From positions 1 to 64,000 of the forward strand of contig JADZAP010000027.1 of NCBI GenBank assembly GCA_020852705.1: a stretch of 64,000 nucleotides of DNA. The letters are read 5' to 3'. This document shows positions 1 through 9,234 of the stretch, piece by piece (position 1 is the first letter of the stretch; each line of letters starts with the position of its first letter). The stretch comes from Ignavibacteria bacterium. Lineage in GTDB: Bacteria > Bacteroidota > Ignavibacteria > Tepidaquicellales > OLB5. The notes below the pieces were generated by a model, which was not told the DNA's origin, ran no database searches, and saw nothing but the letters and a program-made list of their open reading frames with translations. A program made the position numbers and the translations under genes.

Positions 1-1217
1 AAAACGGGTGTATCAAAATTAACCACATTTTTTCTGAATTTAGCTTCAAATAGCGGTCCTCTGAATTCTGTATTCACAAGGTAGTTCATAGATACATTTG
101 GGTCAAGAATATCATTATTATATGCAATTTCATTAAAATTGCCGGTATATCCGTAAACCTGCAAAGTGTTACCCGGGTGGAAATACAATTTGATATTTTC
201 AGTGCCTGCTGGTGGCCAGGTTGGCGAAAAATTTCTTTGCCACTCCCACTTGCTTTCACTAACAGGGAATTTGCTTGAAACATACGTAAATTTGGTTGAA
301 GCATCCATTACACCGTTTTGAATACCATCAATATGGTATTCAAGCCAATCGTTTAAAACTTCATCTTTGTAATCTTCTTCTTCCTGAATATAATCACTGC
401 CGTGACCATCCATAGCACCAAAATACATTTTTATATTATTATAAGGAAGAATATATGCACTTTGTATCATACCGTAAGTATTAAAAAATTTATCCTGCCA
501 TGCATTTTCTGTAAAAATCGGAATTTGGCAATTTTCAACCAGATTTATAAAATCTCTATTCTGCGGAAGATAATAGGTAAGACTATCCCATTTTTCTTTA
601 GTATTAGCAAGTATCCATGATCTGAATCTTGAGACTGTTGGATTATATCTCACTATAGTATTGTTATAGCTAGTTGACCAAAGCAATGTCATTTTTATTC
701 CCCCGTTCTCAATCCAGTTAGAGCCAGCTGAAGGCGAAGCAAGATCAGTAATTAAAGTTTTTATATTTAAACCGGTGCAAACAGCCATAAACGGAACTAT
801 TCCACCCTGCGAACCTCCATTCACAAATATTTTATCATCGTTTGTGTTAGCATCATTTTTTATGTAAGTTATAAGTTGTTTAAGATCATTTGCCTCTGTT
901 AGACTGATAAAGTTAGACATACCTTCTGAAATGCCCTGTCCCCGCATACTGTAAACAACTGCATAATAACCTGAGTCTGCAAATTTTTCAGCAGTGGGCA
1001 TTTCATAATATTTTGTTAAGCCAAAGCCATGACAAATAACAGCGACAGGATAGCCTCCGGCAGGAGGGTTATCATTTGGGATAAATTTTGAACAATCCAA
1101 TCTAACACCATCTGAGAGCGTTAGCCAGAAATCAGTTTGAGTATATGAACCTGATCCTTTTGAAATTAAACAGTTTGTAAAATATAAAATACAGATTAAA
1201 ATAATATATTTTTTCAT
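1..1217 (-). CDS. CocE/S15-type alpha/beta hydrolase, 3' end cut by window edge
   Basis: The frame stays open from an ATG at 1215-1217 to the left edge, giving about 405 residues; the C-terminus lies outside the window. The N-terminus (MKKYIILICILYF, then TNC) looks like a lipoprotein or secretion signal. A hydrolase core follows: an HGFG oxyanion-type stretch, an SMRGQG segment, and the nucleophile elbow GGSQGG near residue 140. A DGHG motif further on could hold the catalytic histidine. This order, with a beta-rich C-terminal part, fits the CocE/NonD and X-Pro dipeptidyl-peptidase (S15) group, so it is probably an exported peptidase or acyl esterase. Substrate unknown; other alpha/beta hydrolases cannot be excluded. 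Divergent from the asparaginase gene on the right. Confidence 0.75.
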   Translation of the reverse strand, partial: MKKYIILICILYFTNCLISKGSGSYTQTDFWLTLSDGVRLDCSKFIPNDNPPAGGYPVAVICHGFGLTKYYEMPTAEKFADSGYYAVVYSMRGQGISEGMSNFISLTEANDLKQLITYIKNDANTNDDKIFVNGGSQGGIVPFMAVCTGLNIKTLITDLASPSAGSNWIENGGIKMTLLWSTSYNNTIVRYNPTVSRFRSWILANTKEKWDSLTYYLPQNRDFINLVENCQIPIFTENAWQDKFFNTYGMIQSAYILPYNNIKMYFGAMDGHGSDYIQEEEDYKDEVLNDWLEYHIDGIQNGVMDASTKFTYVSSKFPVSESKWEWQRNFSPTWPPAGTENIKLYFHPGNTLQVYGYTGNFNEIAYNNDILDPNVSMNYLVNTEFRGPLFEAKFRKNVVNFDTPV

Positions 1218-1344
1218 TAAGAATTGGATTAATACTTTTATAGAAAGATAAGTTACAATAAAATAATTAATTCTTCAATAGTGTTAATATGGAATAATCA
1301 CTGGGAAAACTATTAAAAATGTATAAATATCTTTCATTTTTAAT

Positions 1345-1352
1345 TATATTTG
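1345..1352 (+). promoter_or_regulatory. TAnnTTTG -7 box, 5 nt before ATG 1358
   Basis: TATATTTG matches the Bacteroidota -7 consensus. It lies inside the longer reading of the asparaginase gene and ends 5 nt before the in-frame ATG at 1358. This supports 1358 as the start and suggests a leaderless transcript. No clear -33 TTG is visible. Confidence 0.35.
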
Positions 1353-1357
1353 TATTA

Positions 1358-2317
1358 ATGAAACCACTAGTAATCTCAACATGGAAACATGGAATTGCAG
1401 CAAATGCAAAAGCATTTGAAATATTAAAATCAGGAGGAAACTCACTCGATGCAGTTGAACAGGGAGTAAAAGTTGCGGAAGATGATCCAAATGTATTGAG
1501 TGTCGGATACGGAGGACTTCCTGATGCAGAAGGAAGGGTTACATTAGATGCAGCAATTATGGATTGGAAAGCAAGAATAGGTTCAGTAATATGTGTAGAG
1601 TATATCAAAAACCCTGTTTCTGTTGCAAGACTTATACTTGAAAAGACTGAACATGTTTGCCTTGCTGGTGAGGGAGCTTATAATTTTGCAATTGCAAACG
1701 GATTTCAGCCGGATATATTGCATACAGAAATTTCTTTGCAAAAATACAATGAATGGAAATCAGGAAATTATGGTAAGTCACAGGAATTTCACACAGATGA
1801 TTATAAAGTAAAAAAAAGAAACATTCTGGGGATTAATGAAGATGGCAATCATGATACAATAGGAATGGTTGCAATAGATAAAGAAGGTCATGTTTCTGCT
1901 GCATGTACAACAAGCGGAACAGCATGGAAGCTTCATGGCAGGGTAGGAGATTCACCGATTATCGGTGCAGGTTTATATGTTGATGGTGAGATTGGAGGAG
2001 CAGCATCAACCGGAAGAGGAGAAGAGTGCGTTAGGGCTTGCGGTAGTTTTCTTACAGTAGAAATGATGGGCAGAGGTATGACACCACAGGAAGCTTGTGA
2101 ATATGCAGCAAAACGAGTTATAAAGTTAAATTTACTTTCGCATATTAACCGTGATCACAATTATCAGGTTGGGTTTATTGCTGTAAATGTTAAAGGTGAA
2201 TATGGAGCAGCCAGCGTAAGATCTGGATTTGAATTTGCACTTCAAACCGATGAAGGTAATACCCTGAACAAAAGTAAATTTATTATTGATGAACATTTTA
2301 TTATAGAAGATCTTTGA
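1358..2317 (+). CDS. N4-(beta-N-acetylglucosaminyl)-L-asparaginase / isoaspartyl peptidase family
   Basis: An Ntn-hydrolase of the glycosylasparaginase family, 319 residues from ATG 1358. It would cleave the N-acetylglucosaminyl-asparagine bond, or isoaspartyl peptides. The N-terminus PLVISTWKHGIAAN matches the mature start of bacterial glycosylasparaginases. HDTIGM holds the autoprocessing and nucleophile threonine (Thr167). GRVGDSPIIGAG and TGRGEE match the substrate-binding loops. A longer frame from ATG 1319 adds 13 hydrophobic residues, too short and without a cleavage site for a normal signal peptide, so I prefer 1358; a membrane-anchored form from 1319 remains possible. Its TGA overlaps the TTG start of the next gene by 2 nt, suggesting translational coupling. 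Confidence 0.9.
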   Translation: MKPLVISTWKHGIAANAKAFEILKSGGNSLDAVEQGVKVAEDDPNVLSVGYGGLPDAEGRVTLDAAIMDWKARIGSVICVEYIKNPVSVARLILEKTEHVCLAGEGAYNFAIANGFQPDILHTEISLQKYNEWKSGNYGKSQEFHTDDYKVKKRNILGINEDGNHDTIGMVAIDKEGHVSAACTTSGTAWKLHGRVGDSPIIGAGLYVDGEIGGAASTGRGEECVRACGSFLTVEMMGRGMTPQEACEYAAKRVIKLNLLSHINRDHNYQVGFIAVNVKGEYGAASVRSGFEFALQTDEGNTLNKSKFIIDEHFIIEDL

Positions 2318-4083
2318 TAATTTTTAAAAATGCATTTGTTTTAAATCTTAACCACAATCCGGAATTCGGCAGATATTCAATTCTTGTAAACGGTAATAAA
2401 ATAACTGATATAGCAGACAACTCTTCTACAGGAAAAGAAAAAGTTGAAAAATGGATAGAGCAGCACATTGAAGCCGAAATTATTGATTGTACATGGAAAT
2501 TAATTATGCCTCCTCTTGCAAATGCATGCCTAAGAAGTGAAGCATCGTTAATTTACTACCTTATGAAAAGAAGAAATTATGAAAAAGCAGAAGAGGATTT
2601 GTGTACAGAACTCATTTTCAATTATCTGTATCAGGAAATACCAGGGAACACCTTAACAGAAGATCTCCAGAATATTTATGATTATTCTTTCATAAAAAGC
2701 GCAAAATCAGGGACAGGTTATATAAATGAATTTTCTCTTCGCAAAGATACTATACATTTACATCCAATTACCAATGCTATAAAAAAAACCGGACAAAGTA
2801 TAATTGTAAGCTATCCAATAAAACAGGATCCTTCAGTAATTAGAGATTATAAATATCTCAATCCGGCAGTATACGTTACACAAGAAAACCTTTTAACAGT
2901 ATTTGATATTTCAGGAATAACAGAGCTTCGCAATCATAATATTAGGAAACTTTTTCTTGAAGTTGCAGTAAATAAAAATGTAACTGAAAATTTCAAGCAG
3001 TCATTTCATAAATCAGTAATAGCATTATTTGATGAATATGGATTAATTGACGAAAATACTTCTCTAATTAACCCTATATATCTTGATTACAGCGATCTTA
3101 AAATTATCACTGAAAAAAAAGCAAGCATAATTATAACACCAAGTGATCTAAACTTTTTTGCTTCAAGGTATTTTCCAATAGATGATTACATAAGTCATGG
3201 TATAAAATATTCAATTGCAACCGGCTGGCTTGGAAATGATCTTCTGAGTGAAATGAGAATTTTCAGAAATAAACACCAAGAGCTTGAACTTTCAAATATA
3301 GATTTATTGAGATCTATTACAGTTGTACCGCATAAATTATATTTTGAAAATGAATCTGCTAACAGCAGCTATTTGGCAGAAGTAAATAAACCTGCAACAT
3401 TTGCAATTGCAGATCTTTCTGATGTTAGGTTTCAGTATTTTCCGGAAGATAATGATATTGATAGAGTATGCGATTTTCTTTCGGATAATTTGACTTCTTA
3501 TAATTTTACATCTTTGGTAATAAATGGTGAGTTTAGAATACGTGATAATAAAATTGATGGTGAAGATGAAGCCGAGTTAGTTAAAAGAATTAATGATACA
3601 CGAGGAAGACTGTATGAAATAGGTAAATATGAGGATTTGAAGAAAAAGAAAAATGCCAGAGAAAAAAATGACAAACTAGATTTATCTCATAGAACAGAAG
3701 ATGAAATAAAGTTATTTTCCGAACCAGAATCAGAGGTATCAGCTGATGATAACACAGAGGAATTCAGGATAAAGACGAAAATTCCGGTTTTAAAACAGAA
3801 AAAAATACCGGGACAAAGAAATCTTTTTGAGGAGTTTGAACATACAAGTATAGTTCAACAGGAAGATGAACTAGATGCCCCGAAACTTAATCTACTTGAT
3901 GCTGATCCTGATTCCAGCAAAACAGTTGAAGAAGATTTTATTCAATCAAAAGCTGTGGATGAAACAATCATTAAAAGATTAAGCAGCACCTCGAAAAAGT
4001 CTGAAAAAACCGTAAAACCAGAAAATATTGAAAGTAAAATAGAACTTCCTAAAAACGTGAAATTAAAATTTGGAGATGATTAA
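2314..4083 (+). CDS. Amidohydrolase-fold protein, probably catalytically dead, with acidic tail
   Basis: 589 residues from a TTG start overlapping the previous stop codon; no ATG occurs in frame until about residue 66. The first ~430 residues follow the amidohydrolase plan: an N-terminal beta-sandwich strand (IIFKNAFVLN), an IDCTWKLIMPPLANA segment where active enzymes have a V-x-P-G-x-x-x-x-H-x-H motif, and a late ADLSDV...VINGEF piece like the C-terminal sandwich. The HxH is replaced by ACLRS, and the usual GTD aspartate region reads ATGWLGND. The metal site therefore appears lost. Residues ~430-589 are charged, low-complexity and probably disordered, ending KLKFGDD. Fold assignment is by motif order only; a structural or regulatory role with the upstream asparaginase is inference. 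Confidence 0.6.
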   Translation: MIIFKNAFVLNLNHNPEFGRYSILVNGNKITDIADNSSTGKEKVEKWIEQHIEAEIIDCTWKLIMPPLANACLRSEASLIYYLMKRRNYEKAEEDLCTELIFNYLYQEIPGNTLTEDLQNIYDYSFIKSAKSGTGYINEFSLRKDTIHLHPITNAIKKTGQSIIVSYPIKQDPSVIRDYKYLNPAVYVTQENLLTVFDISGITELRNHNIRKLFLEVAVNKNVTENFKQSFHKSVIALFDEYGLIDENTSLINPIYLDYSDLKIITEKKASIIITPSDLNFFASRYFPIDDYISHGIKYSIATGWLGNDLLSEMRIFRNKHQELELSNIDLLRSITVVPHKLYFENESANSSYLAEVNKPATFAIADLSDVRFQYFPEDNDIDRVCDFLSDNLTSYNFTSLVINGEFRIRDNKIDGEDEAELVKRINDTRGRLYEIGKYEDLKKKKNAREKNDKLDLSHRTEDEIKLFSEPESEVSADDNTEEFRIKTKIPVLKQKKIPGQRNLFEEFEHTSIVQQEDELDAPKLNLLDADPDSSKTVEEDFIQSKAVDETIIKRLSSTSKKSEKTVKPENIESKIELPKNVKLKFGDD

Positions 4084-4103
4084 AAAATAGCGGGCAGAGT
4101 TTT

Positions 4104-4502
4104 ATGTATAAAAAACTGACATGGATTCTTGCTGTAATTTTGTTTATTCTTGTTTTAGACAGAGTTTATTTTACCTCCAGCGATATTAGATTTATACTTA
4201 CCCCAGAGTTTCTTAATGCACGTGCCAACTCAGAGCTTAAGATCAATATCTTCAGAGTAAATATTCTAGGATTAAAAGTACCGTTCAGTAAAATTGATGC
4301 CAGATTTTCAATTGAGGAAGGAGCTAATTTGATAGAGATTACAGATGATGATAATTTAAACGGAGAGATAAAAGTAAGAAGTAAAGGGATTGAAGGAGAA
4401 GCTGTAATTGGAGTTTATTCTTTAAGATCTGGATTACTAATAAAAAAATTACTGATAAAAATACTACCGCGGGATTATACGCAAAATAATTTTAGAAAAT
4501 GA
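4104..4502 (+). CDS. Small membrane-anchored protein of unknown function
   Basis: 132 residues. One N-terminal membrane segment (WILAVILFILVL, residues 7-18) is followed by about 105 residues with alternating beta-type hydrophobics, which would lie outside the cytoplasmic membrane. No cysteine or catalytic motif stands out; an immunoglobulin-like or other small beta fold is possible. It lies 20 nt after the amidohydrolase-like gene on the same strand and may be the third member of that operon. Not recognised. Confidence 0.55.
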   Translation: MYKKLTWILAVILFILVLDRVYFTSSDIRFILTPEFLNARANSELKINIFRVNILGLKVPFSKIDARFSIEEGANLIEITDDDNLNGEIKVRSKGIEGEAVIGVYSLRSGLLIKKLLIKILPRDYTQNNFRK

Positions 4503-4505
4503 TAT

Positions 4506-4799
4506 TTAATCAATTTTAGTTTTAGGTGTATTTGCAGAGAAATAGAATTTATAAAACACAGTTTCTAAGATAGTCAGCAGCCCCAAAGAAAATGCAGCTT
4601 TTGTAAGCACTCTTGAAATTCCTTCTTCGGGGATAAAAAACCCCGTTACAAATGCAGAAAAAGTCCACCCTACAGTAAAAATAATTATTACAAATATTGT
4701 ACTTAAAAATGCACTTACTTTATTTTGCTCAACATAATTTTTAACAAAAATATAAACAAAAAATACTGCATGTGCATAAAATAATATTACTTCTATCAT
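4506..4799 (-). CDS. Small integral membrane protein, unknown
   Basis: 97 residues with about three hydrophobic segments (residues ~2-18, ~28-55 and ~65-88) and a polar C-terminus (NTPKTKID). No family recognised. It starts 15 nt after the stop of the polyprenyl sugar transferase gene on the same strand, so it is likely co-transcribed, and it converges on the gene to its left. A membrane role beside the sugar transferase is only a positional guess. Confidence 0.5.
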   Translation of the reverse strand: MIEVILFYAHAVFFVYIFVKNYVEQNKVSAFLSTIFVIIIFTVGWTFSAFVTGFFIPEEGISRVLTKAAFSLGLLTILETVFYKFYFSANTPKTKID

Positions 4800-4814
4800 T
4801 GTTTGGTTTTATTT

Positions 4815-6260
4815 CTAATAAGCAGCTTTTGAAAAGAACATCTCTTTAATTGTTTTAATGATAATTTTAAGATCAAAGATTATTGACCAATGTTCAATAT
4901 AATATATATCGTATTCTATTCTTTTTTCAATTGAAGTATCACTACCTCGTAAACCATTGACCTGTGCCCAGCCGGTGATTCCGCATTTTACTCTGTGTCT
5001 TTCAAGATATTTTGGTATTTTATTTTTGAAAAGATTAATAAAATATTCTCTTTCAGGTCTTGGTCCGACAATACTCATATCACCTTTGAGAACATTTATA
5101 AACTGCGGAAGTTCATCTAAGGAATATTTTCTTAAAATTTCACCTATTGGCGTATATCTTGAATCACCTTTTTTAACATATACAGCTCCGGTTTTTTGTT
5201 CTGCATCTGTAATCATAGAACGGAATTTTATCATATTAAATTTTTTCCCCGTCATGCTAAGCCGCTCTTGACTGTAAAATACAGGACCCTTTGAAGTTAG
5301 TTTAACCAAAATTGCTAAAATAATAAATAACGGGCTTGTAATAAGCAGTATTGCAACTGCGAAAATAAAATCAAAAGCTCTCTTTAAAATCCTGTTCCAG
5401 ATATTCATTGGTATGCTCTTAATTTTAAGGAACGGAATTCCGTCTATTTCTTGTACTCTAACTGATGAAGTTATTACTTCAAGAAAGTCGGGTACCATTA
5501 AGAACTCAACATTTTCACCTTCGCACATTTTCATTAATTCATAAAGTTTATCGTGATCAGCGGATGGTATGGCAACAAGCACTGTTTCGGCATTTGTTTT
5601 TTGTACAAGCATTGCCAGTTCATTATATGTTCCAAGCTTAAGTTTATCCGGTAAAAAATTATTGTTTGTGTCAGAATCATCAACAAAACCTATTATATTA
5701 AACCCTGCATATTTGTGCGGGTCAAGTTTATTGTAAATATCAAATGCACTTTGATTATTACCTGCAATAATTGTATCTTTTAATCCCTTACCTTTGTTAT
5801 AAAGGGTTTTTTCGTATTTAAGAACAATATATCTGCCAATAGTTATTAGAATTATAGATATGAACCAGGTTAAAACAAGTACTACCCTTGAATATGGAAA
5901 TGTTCTGTAAAAAAAGATCAATCCAAACGAAAAGATAATTCCGAAAGTTACAAGTCTGCCGATTAAAAAGAATTCATCAAATATGAACACTATTCTTTTT
6001 GTCCTGAACATTTTTCTGGACTGAAAAATAAGCAGCCAAATAGGTATTATAAAAATATACAGTTGAATATAACCTGAAAGAGGAGGAATAATTCCATTAA
6101 AAGGGAATAACTTAACAAAAGGATCAAAGAAAAATCTAATCCAGTAAGCAGCCAAAAATGCGCATAATACGGCTGCTGAATCCGAAAGGATGTTCAGCAA
6201 AGGTACTAAAAAATCAATTCTTTGTGATTTTTTATTAAATTTTTGCTCAATATAGTTCAT
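4815..6260 (-). CDS. Polyprenyl-phosphate sugar-1-phosphate transferase (WbaP/WcaJ type)
   Basis: Initiating sugar-phosphate transferase for exopolysaccharide or O-antigen; it loads hexose-1-phosphate onto undecaprenyl phosphate at the inner membrane. About 481 residues with four or five N-terminal membrane helices, a central nucleotide-binding-like CoA-binding domain (IIAGNNQSAFDIYNKL), one more helix, and the C-terminal bacterial sugar transferase domain with GPVFYSQER, KFRSM, SLDELPQ and VGPRP. The motif order and length are typical of the whole WbaP/WcaJ family; the sugar cannot be read from sequence. A TTG at 6264-6266 would add two residues; I prefer the ATG at 6258-6260. No other polysaccharide cluster genes are adjacent. 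Confidence 0.9.
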   Translation of the reverse strand: MNYIEQKFNKKSQRIDFLVPLLNILSDSAAVLCAFLAAYWIRFFFDPFVKLFPFNGIIPPLSGYIQLYIFIIPIWLLIFQSRKMFRTKRIVFIFDEFFLIGRLVTFGIIFSFGLIFFYRTFPYSRVVLVLTWFISIILITIGRYIVLKYEKTLYNKGKGLKDTIIAGNNQSAFDIYNKLDPHKYAGFNIIGFVDDSDTNNNFLPDKLKLGTYNELAMLVQKTNAETVLVAIPSADHDKLYELMKMCEGENVEFLMVPDFLEVITSSVRVQEIDGIPFLKIKSIPMNIWNRILKRAFDFIFAVAILLITSPLFIILAILVKLTSKGPVFYSQERLSMTGKKFNMIKFRSMITDAEQKTGAVYVKKGDSRYTPIGEILRKYSLDELPQFINVLKGDMSIVGPRPEREYFINLFKNKIPKYLERHRVKCGITGWAQVNGLRGSDTSIEKRIEYDIYYIEHWSIIFDLKIIIKTIKEMFFSKAAY

Positions 6261-6268
6261 TTTCAATT

Positions 6269-6276
6269 CAAATATA
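6269..6276 (-). promoter_or_regulatory. TAnnTTTG -7 box for the sugar transferase gene
   Basis: The minus strand reads TATATTTG, ending 8 nt before ATG 6260. Spacing is compatible with a very short or absent leader. No convincing -33 TTG seen. Confidence 0.35.
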
Positions 6277-6494
6277 TAAATTCAAAACTTTATAATATAT
6301 GATGAAAAACCCAATTTCTTTCATAATTTTATATATATTTTAATGTATAGAATATTAATAATTTTTATGATTATATTTGAAAAATTTTTATTTTTGCATA
6401 AAAAAATAAATAATTTTTGAAACTTTTTGCATTTGTAATTGTATAAGGTATATTAATCAACAAATATATAAATAAGAAAAAAGAAAGGGTCAAA

Positions 6495-6899
6495 ATGACT
6501 AAATTTAAATTGTTTTTAGGGGTATTTGCTTTACTTTTTGTTTTAGGGTTAACATCAAATGTAAAAGCACAGAATGGTCCGGTACTATATTTCTGTGAAA
6601 AATACAACTCATCTGGCGAACAATCAATCAGTGATAGATTTTATACAGGTCCGGTTACAGTTATGGTAAAATGTGATTATGCATTAAACTTAACTGATTG
6701 TGCCATTCAGTTTGACAAGTATAATGGTTACAGTTTTGACTATTACAAAAAAGTTAATTTTGATGTCTCTTCAGAAATGAAATATATATATTTTACTTCT
6801 GACGATCTTAGAGTTGACTCGCCTGGAATTTACAGATGTTTTTTACTTGACTCAAAGAAAAACACTGTAGCAAGCGCACTTATTGAATTTATAAGATAA
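6495..6899 (+). CDS. Small secreted protein of the LYFCEKY family
   Basis: 134 residues with a clear signal peptide: MTKFKLFLGVFALLFVLGL, then a VKA cleavage-type site near residue 25. The mature part begins LYFCEKY and continues with TGPVTVMVK, KYIYFTSDD and a GIYRC segment, ending ALIEFIR. These blocks recur in the same order in the lipoprotein gene at 20789-21196, so the two are paralogs. The mature part looks all-beta, with four cysteines. Likely periplasmic or surface-exposed; function unknown. AAAGGGT 6 nt upstream could be a ribosome-binding site. A strong terminator follows, so the gene appears monocistronic. Confidence 0.65.
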   Translation: MTKFKLFLGVFALLFVLGLTSNVKAQNGPVLYFCEKYNSSGEQSISDRFYTGPVTVMVKCDYALNLTDCAIQFDKYNGYSFDYYKKVNFDVSSEMKYIYFTSDDLRVDSPGIYRCFLLDSKKNTVASALIEFIR

Positions 6900-6921
6900 A
6901 CACACCACAATTTAAAAGTTT

Positions 6922-6950
6922 AAAGGGAAGTCTATTGGCTTCCCTTTTTT
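6922..6950 (+). terminator. Rho-independent terminator after the 6495 gene
   Basis: AAAGGGAAG pairs with CTTCCCTTT across an 8-nt loop, followed by a T run on the plus strand. It sits about 25 nt after the stop codon. Confidence 0.85.
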
Positions 6951-7007
6951 ATTGTACATTTATTAAAATTTGATATAAAAGTAATAGATTAATTTTGTTT
7001 GATGGAA

Positions 7008-9104
7008 TTATGCAATTTTAATTAATTCTGAAGATTCCTTATAATATTTTAAAAAGTGTTCTTTTATAGTTTCGTTATGATAGCTTCGGAGCTGAGGATC
7101 TTCATCAATAACTTTAAACGCAGATTCACGTGCCTTAATGAGAAGATCGCCATCAGTTGCTAAATCAGCAGCTGTGAATTTAAGTTCACCGGATTGCCTT
7201 GTTCCGAGTAATTCACCAGGTCCCCTAAGTTTCAGGTCAGTTTCTGAAATTTTAAAACCATCATTAGTTTCAGTCATTATCTTTAATCTTTCATAAGAAA
7301 TATCATTGGTTTTATCAGCCATTAAAATACAATATGATTGCTCAGCACCTCTTCCAACTCTGCCGCGAAGCTGGTGAAGCTGAGAAAGACCGAACCTTTG
7401 TGCTTCTTCAATTACCATAATTGAAGCGTTTGGAATATCAATTCCTACTTCAATAACAGTTGTTGAAACAAGTATATTTATTTTTTTATTTTTAAAATCT
7501 TCAATTGTATTATTTATTTCTTTCCAGGGCATTTTTCCATGTACAAGTCCAATAGAAAATTCGGGGAAAATATCATTTTTCAATATTTCATAATGTATTA
7601 CCGCTGATTTTAGGTCAAGTTTTTCTGATTCATTAATGATAGGATAAACTATATATATCTGTCTGCCTGCATTAATTTCCTTCCGGATAAAATCATATAT
7701 TTTCAATCTTTCGGTTTCTCCCCGCAATGCTGTTTTTATACTCTTCCTGTTTTTTGGCAGTTCATCAATAATTGAAATATCAAGATCGCCAAAGACTGTT
7801 AAAGAAAGTGTTCTTGGAATTGGGGTTGCTGTCATTACAAGAACATCGGGATTGGTTCCTTTTGAACGGAGCATTGCACGCTGAATTACACCAAATTTAT
7901 GCTGTTCATCAATAACAGTAAATCCCAAATTATTAAATACAACATTATCCTGTATTAATGCATGTGTTCCAACAACAACTGATGCATTACCGGTTTTTAC
8001 CTTAGTTAGATTCTCTTCTTTTTCTTTTTTCCTTTGGCTTCCTGTTAATAAAACAGCATTTATGCCGAGCTTGTTAATGTAATAAGAAAGAGTTTTGAAG
8101 TGCTGCTCTGCAAGAATTTCTGTTGGAGCCATAAATGCAGTTTGATAACCGTTTTCAATAGCTACAAGAATACAAAATACTGCCACTATTGTTTTCCCGC
8201 TGCCTACATCACCCTGTAATAACCTGTTCATTGGTTTTGTTGATCGCATATCGGAGATAATTTCTTTAATAACGCGTTTTTGAGCGGAAGTAAGCTCAAA
8301 TCCAAGATGTTCATTAAAAAGTTTTTCAAAGTTCTCTCCAATCTTTTCAAAATGGATGCCATTTTCTGTTTCGGAATATGCTTTTTTGCGAAGTGCAATA
8401 ACAAGCTGGAGATAGAAAAACTCTTCAAATGCCAGAGTTTGCCTAACTTTTTCAACTTCTGCTTCCGAAGAGGGATAATGCATTTTAAGCAACGCTGTTT
8501 TGTGGTCAAGAAGGTCGTTAGCAATTCTGACGGGCTCGGTTAATACTTCAAATATATTTTCTGCTTCAGATTTTAATGCATTAAAAATAATTTTAGTTAA
8601 AGTAAGCGGTTTTACCCATGTTTTTTTTAACTCCTCAGAAAGAATATAAACAGGTATAAGAGGATATTTAAGCATATCGTCATCAGTTACCTCAAATTTT
8701 TTATGATCTCTAATATCAAGCATTACTGATTTGTTATATGTGTTATAAGTAGTTTTACCCCAAAAGATATATTCATCACCAATTTTAAACTGTTTTTCAC
8801 GGTAAAATGTATTACCCCACATAAGTGATTCAATGCTTGCTGTACCATCTGAAATTATAATTCTGGTTGGTTGTTTAGGTTTAAAAGGTAAATATTTATC
8901 AATAACCTTACCTTTAAATATAACATTTATATCATGATTTTTTGCAAGGCTCCTTATATTTGTTTTTAACAGATACATTCTTGGGTAAACTGTCAATAAA
9001 TCTTCAGAATACTTTAAACCAAGTTTATTAAAAGCTTCGGCTCGTTTTGGTCCAACCCCTTTTATATAAGCAATTTCTGTTTTTGCTGAATTCTTTTGAT
9101 ACAA
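7008..9104 (-). CDS. recG: ATP-dependent DNA helicase RecG
   Basis: 698 residues, the usual RecG length. RecG remodels stalled forks and branch-migrates Holliday junctions. The N-terminus carries an HhH-like IKGVGPKRAEAF and the OB-fold wedge domain (residues ~60-160). The helicase core shows LLQGDVGSGKT (Walker A), IDEQHKFGV (DEQH box II), TATPIPRT (motif III), LVSTTVIEVGIDIPNA (motif V) and QLRGRVGRG (motif VI). The C-terminal TRQSGE segment matches the RecG TRG region. The start is a TTG at 9102-9104; no in-frame ATG lies upstream before the likely promoter. Convergent with the secreted-protein gene on the left and divergent from the wlbA-like gene. Confidence 0.97.
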   Translation of the reverse strand: MYQKNSAKTEIAYIKGVGPKRAEAFNKLGLKYSEDLLTVYPRMYLLKTNIRSLAKNHDINVIFKGKVIDKYLPFKPKQPTRIIISDGTASIESLMWGNTFYREKQFKIGDEYIFWGKTTYNTYNKSVMLDIRDHKKFEVTDDDMLKYPLIPVYILSEELKKTWVKPLTLTKIIFNALKSEAENIFEVLTEPVRIANDLLDHKTALLKMHYPSSEAEVEKVRQTLAFEEFFYLQLVIALRKKAYSETENGIHFEKIGENFEKLFNEHLGFELTSAQKRVIKEIISDMRSTKPMNRLLQGDVGSGKTIVAVFCILVAIENGYQTAFMAPTEILAEQHFKTLSYYINKLGINAVLLTGSQRKKEKEENLTKVKTGNASVVVGTHALIQDNVVFNNLGFTVIDEQHKFGVIQRAMLRSKGTNPDVLVMTATPIPRTLSLTVFGDLDISIIDELPKNRKSIKTALRGETERLKIYDFIRKEINAGRQIYIVYPIINESEKLDLKSAVIHYEILKNDIFPEFSIGLVHGKMPWKEINNTIEDFKNKKINILVSTTVIEVGIDIPNASIMVIEEAQRFGLSQLHQLRGRVGRGAEQSYCILMADKTNDISYERLKIMTETNDGFKISETDLKLRGPGELLGTRQSGELKFTAADLATDGDLLIKARESAFKVIDEDPQLRSYHNETIKEHFLKYYKESSELIKIA

Positions 9105-9120
9105 ATGAATGGTATTTTTA

Positions 9121-9128
9121 CAAATATA
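9121..9128 (-). promoter_or_regulatory. TAnnTTTG -7 box upstream of recG
   Basis: The minus strand reads TATATTTG 16 nt before the TTG start of recG, the same spacing as the box on the opposite strand at 9211-9218. Confidence 0.4.
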
Positions 9129-9210
9129 GTAAAATCACTCTAAACTTTCTTTAATTTATTGTGTATAGCGCAAAAATTACGGTGATTTATTATACATACA
9201 ACTATATTTT

Positions 9211-9218
9211 TATTTTTG
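9211..9218 (+). promoter_or_regulatory. TAnnTTTG -7 box upstream of the wlbA-like gene
   Basis: TATTTTTG ends 16 nt before ATG 9235. No clear -33 TTG. Confidence 0.4.
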
Positions 9219-9234
9219 TTATTTTTACAAATAT

